The notes beneath the pieces are model-generated. The model had not been told where the DNA came from, ran no database searches, and saw only the letters and a program-made list of their open reading frames with translations. 64,000 bases of DNA from Streptomyces deccanensis (GTDB lineage Bacteria; Actinomycetota; Actinomycetes; Streptomycetales; Streptomycetaceae). The position numbers and the translations under genes were made by a program. Positions 61,121 to 64,000 of the stretch are shown here, piece by piece (within the stretch, counting starts at the first letter, position 1; every line of letters begins with the position of its first letter). The stretch lies in assembly GCF_022385335.1 (NCBI RefSeq), contig NZ_CP092431.1, forward strand, positions 1,178,001 to 1,242,000. Reading direction: 5' to 3'.

Positions 61121-61810
61121 ATGACGAAGGCTCCTGGCACCGTGCTGGTCGTGGAGGACGAGGAGAGCATCGCGGACGTCCTCGCCATCGCCCTGCGCTA
61201 CCACCGTTTCGAGGTGATGACGGCGGGCACCGTCCGCGAGGCGCTGGCACTCGCCGAGCGCACCCGGCCCGACGTGGCGCTGCTCGACGTGATGCTCCCC
61301 GACGGCGACGGCCGCGCCCTGGGAAAGCGACTGCGCGCCGACCGGTCCGACCTGGCGCTCGTCTTCCTCACCGCGCGCGACTCGCCCGCGGAGATCGTGG
61401 GCGCCCTCGGCTTCGGCGACGACTACATCACCAAGCCGTTCAACATCGACGAGGTGGTCGCCCGGATCACGGCCGTCCTGCGCCGTACGCGTCCGGCCGA
61501 TGTGCTGCCGCAGCGCCCGCCGCTGACCTACGGCGACCTGGAGCTGGACGAGACGACGTACTCGGTGCACCGCGCCGGCCGCACCGTGGAGCTGACGCCC
61601 ACCGAGTACGCGCTGCTGAGATTCCTGGTGCGCAACCGCGGCCGCATCGTGTCGAAGGAGCAACTTCTGCACCACGTCTGGCGCTACGAGCACGCGCCGG
61701 CCGAGTCGACCGTGGTCGAGACCTACATCAGTTATCTGCGCCGCAAGCTCGACACGCTCGGGTCGCCGGTGATCACGACCCGGCGGGGCGTGGGATACGG
61801 ACTGGCATGA
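61121..61810 (+). CDS. OmpR/PhoB-family response regulator
   Basis: 229 residues. Receiver domain with acidic pair in VVEDEESIADV, phospho-acceptor Asp56 in ALLDVMLPDGDG, Thr in FLTARD and Lys in YITKPF. The C-terminal winged helix (trans_reg_C) has VELTPTEYALLRFLVRN and VVETYISYLRRKLD. The start is ATG 61,121 with TGGAG upstream. Stop overlaps the sensor kinase start (ATGA). Target may include the divergent MMPL gene. Confidence 0.93.
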   Translation: MTKAPGTVLVVEDEESIADVLAIALRYHRFEVMTAGTVREALALAERTRPDVALLDVMLPDGDGRALGKRLRADRSDLALVFLTARDSPAEIVGALGFGDDYITKPFNIDEVVARITAVLRRTRPADVLPQRPPLTYGDLELDETTYSVHRAGRTVELTPTEYALLRFLVRNRGRIVSKEQLLHHVWRYEHAPAESTVVETYISYLRRKLDTLGSPVITTRRGVGYGLA

Positions 61811-63343
61811 GCGAAGGCCGCGCCCGCTTCGTCACCCGTTCCCGCGCTCGCTTCCGCGCTCGTTTCCGCTGCCGTCGTGGCAGCCACTCCCTGTGCGGCA
61901 AGCTCACCCTGATGTACGTGGTCATGCTCACCCTGGGCATCGGACTCGCGACCACCGTGAGCGTGATGGGCATGCGGATGTACCTGCTCGACAGTGTCGA
62001 CACGGAGTTGATGTCGATGCGCGGCTCGATGGGCGAGGCACGGATCGGCATGGAGCAGGTCGACTCGCTGGGCGCTCTGGTCGCCGTCCGGGACGACAAC
62101 TCGCCCCCCCTCCTCGGCCGAGGACGCCGACTCCCTCGTGCGGCACGCGTTCTTCACGGCCCTGGACGAGAAGGGGAAGCCGCTGACCGTAGGCGGTTTC
62201 ACGCCGACCGCCCAGCAGAGCGCGCTCGCCGGCGCCGTCGGCGACCCGGCCGCACTGGTCAAGGACGACGAACCGCACGACGTCAGGGTGGCGGGCTCCC
62301 CCTACCGGGTCACGGCGGCCCGACTCGACGACGGTACGACCGTGCTGCTCGCCACTTCGACCGGGACGCTGCACGACGTCCTCACCAAGGCCCTCAAAGT
62401 CGGCCTCGTCTTCGGCGCACTGCTGCTGGCTCTGCTCGGCTGCCTGACGATGTTCGGTGTGAGCCGCCGGTTGCGGCCGCTGCAGGACATGGTGGAGACC
62501 TCGTCGGCGATCGCCGAGGGCGACCTGACGCGGCGTGTCCCTTCCAGCCCCCACCCGGCGCAGGAGGTCGAACAGCTCCGGCTCGCCCTCAACTCCATGC
62601 TCCAGCAGGTCGAGTCGGCGTACCGGACGCGCGAGCGCAGCGCCGCCCAGCTGCGCCGTTTCGTCGCCGACGCCTCGCACGAGCTGCGCACACCGCTGTC
62701 CGCGATCCGGGGTTACCACCAGCTGTTCGACAAGGGGATGCTGCGCGAACCGGCCGAGCGGGAGCGGGCCTGGGACCGGATGACCGGGGAGGCCGACCGC
62801 ATGGGCCGCCTCGTCGACGAGCTGCTCACCCTCGCCCGCCTCGACCAGAGCCCCGAACTCCGCTTCCGCAACGTCGACCTGGCGCGTCTGGTCCGTGACG
62901 CCGCCGAGGACCTGCGCGCTCAGCAGCCCGACCGCCCGGTGACCGTCGACGCGGACGGCAGCCTCCTCGTCCACGCCGACGAGTCGGGGCTGCGCCAGGT
63001 GCTGGGCAACCTCATCGGCAACGTCCGCACCCACACCCCCGCCGACGTCCCGGTCCGGCTGACCGTGGAACGCACCGACGGTGCCGTACGCCTGTGCGTC
63101 GCGGACGAGGGCCCGGGCCTCACCGAGGAGGACGCCTCCCGCGTCTTCGACCGCTTCTTCCGCGCGGGAGGGGGCGGGGGCAGCGGTTTGGGGATGGCGA
63201 TCGTGCAGGGGGTCGTACGAGCCCACGGTGGCGAGGTGGAGGTACACACGACTCCCGGCAAGGGCTTGAAGGCAACGGTCACACTCCCTCACCTGCGGGC
63301 GCGGGGAACCGCGCAAGCGACCACCACCAACGCACACCCGTGA
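61807..63343 (+). pseudogene. Sensor histidine kinase, frame shifted at a C7 tract
   Basis: The start ATG 61,807 overlaps the regulator stop. The first frame encodes the N-terminus: TM1 (LTLMYVVMLTLGIGLATTVSVM) and the sensor region up to about 62,100. From there the frame needed changes: SAEDADSLVRHAFFTALDEKG and all that follows are in the +1 frame. It includes TM2, HAMP, HisKA with the H-box FVADASHELRTPLSAIRGY, and HATPase_c (N box GNLIGNVRTHT, VADEGPGLTEED). The C-run at 62,104-62,110 has seven C; six would restore the frame. Either slipped sequence or a true frameshift. The tail carries part of a dispersed repeat. Confidence 0.85.
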
Positions 63344-63510
63344 ACCCACGAGGACCCACCACGTCCGTAGGCGTCAGCCCGCCCCGAGCGGAGCGACAAG
63401 CACCCAACCGTCTGCCCATGCCGCCCCCGGCTCCACACCGCCCACGCGGAAACGATGCGCCGCACCAGGAACAGCCCCCGCCCGGACTTCTCGAACACCC
63501 GCCCCAGCAA
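63289..63510 (-). pseudogene. Remnant of an anti-sigma-type ATP-binding protein (HATPase)
   Basis: The minus-strand frame has EKSGRGLFLVRRIVSAWAVW followed by GRHGQTVGCLSL, matching the C-terminal G-box region of RsbW/SpoIIAB-like HATPase proteins common in Streptomyces (S-G-R-G-L-x-x-V). The N-box and the rest are missing upstream, so only the 3' part survives. Confidence 0.4.
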
Positions 63511-63902
63511 ACACCCGCGCTTCCCAGGCGTGGCACGGGACGAACTCGCGGCTGAGCCGTCCCCAGCGCTTCATCGACCATGCTCCGCCGAATCGGTCCC
63601 AGAACGCGGCCGCTTACTCGTCAGCTGACCGTCGGTGCATAGGCACGTCGTCACCTCTCGCGCCTCCCACGTGCCGGCCGTCCGGGTCCGGGTCCGTCCG
63701 AGAGGAGAAGCATGCCGGGGCACTGGCAGAGGCTGGTGGGAACGAGCCGAGCAGCAGAGTCACTCCGCAGGTCCAGGCGATGGACAGCAGAGCACTCCGC
63801 AGGGTCGGCCGCAGCTGATCCGCAGCGCTGATGGCGGGGCTGTCCGGGGGAATGTCCGGCTGCCCAGGTGACGCCGCGCACGACTGCGGCCACACCTGGC
63901 CC
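63344..63902. other. Intergenic region
   Basis: Apart from the anti-sigma-like remnant no gene is evident. A minus-strand frame at 63,614-63,994 is open but lacks coding features and overlaps the ligase start. Confidence 0.4.
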
Positions 63903-64000
63903 ATGGACCCGCTTCCCGTCCTCGCACCCATGCTCGCCTCCACCGGGAATCTGCCGCTGCCCGGCGGCGACGAACAGTGGGCGGTGGAGACCAAGCAGGA
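63903..64000 (+). CDS. ATP-dependent DNA ligase, N-terminus (3' end outside window)
   Basis: From ATG 63,903 the frame reads MDPLPVLAPMLAS ... WAVETKQ and runs off the window. The PMLA segment and the ETKQ(D) sequence fit the N-terminus and the beginning of motif I (KxDG, catalytic Lys for adenylation) of actinobacterial ATP-dependent DNA ligases. Only 32 residues are visible. In-frame ATGs upstream (63,831 and 63,852) are possible alternative starts. Confidence 0.65.
   Translation, partial: MDPLPVLAPMLASTGNLPLPGGDEQWAVETKQ

Noticed and set aside
63614..63994. Minus-strand ORF at the window end
   Set aside because: Overlaps the ligase start, lacks a ribosome-binding site and shows no family pattern.

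Overview
The window is high-GC actinobacterial DNA and almost certainly comes from a Streptomyces chromosome. Evidence: very high third-position GC, many GTG starts, GTGA/ATGA stop-start overlaps, a CebR-type operator, CBM2-bearing secreted hydrolases, and Streptomyces-type dispersed repeats (shared core GGCGCGGGGAACTGCGCGAC). No rRNA, tRNA, CRISPR array or insertion sequence was found.

Layout. 0-0.6 kb: 3' end of a PI-PLC-like enzyme with a terminator. 1.0-6.7 kb: a four-gene molybdenum-hydroxylase operon (2Fe-2S, FAD, Mo subunits, XdhC maturation factor; PaoABCD/YagTSRQ type) facing a TetR regulator across two identical 14-bp palindromes. 6.7-11 kb: plant-polymer degradation, with a beta-helix protein diverging from a GDSL esterase-CBM2 and a GH5 mannanase-FN3-CBM2, each side carrying a LacI-family type palindrome. 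11-12.6 kb: DHA2 exporter. 12.8-17 kb: a MoxR AAA ATPase and a VWA/metallopeptidase-like partner behind a frameshifted conserved gene and a possible leader peptide.

17.1-28.7 kb is the most interesting part: ten tightly coupled genes (ATP-grasp ligase, DUF364-like Rossmann protein, cysteine-synthase-like PLP enzyme, dipeptide epimerase, MFS exporter, methyltransferase, and an Opp/Nik-type importer: binding lipoprotein, two permeases, fused double ATPase). They lie behind a promoter whose -35/-10 spacer contains a Zur-box-like sequence. The make-export-import architecture resembles the staphylopine (cnt) metallophore system but uses different biosynthetic enzymes. I infer a zinc-responsive small-molecule metallophore system and do not recognise it as a characterised cluster.

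28.7-36 kb: a lipoprotein, pyruvate carboxylase (pyc), a Ser/Thr kinase whose membrane and peptidoglycan-binding part lies in another frame, and an RpiR regulator. 36-40.7 kb: an OpuC-type osmolyte/betaine ABC operon and a divergent amidohydrolase. 40.8-44.4 kb: an unusual P450, a dedicated TrpF and a PucR-type regulator. 44.6-47.7 kb: DUF4394 protein, LCP cell-wall ligase and BlaI repressor. 47.8-55.7 kb: a group of small stress-type membrane proteins (DUF7144, SHOCT, HdeD, DUF2252) and a second DHA2 exporter. 55.7-64 kb: gene remnants, a secreted tripeptidyl-aminopeptidase-like hydrolase, an MMPL transporter, a two-component pair (histidine kinase frameshifted at a C7 tract), an anti-sigma-like remnant and the start of an ATP-dependent DNA ligase.

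Three otherwise well-conserved genes carry single-base frame changes (near 13.43, 34.48 and 62.10 kb), so either residual assembly indels or real lesions must be considered.
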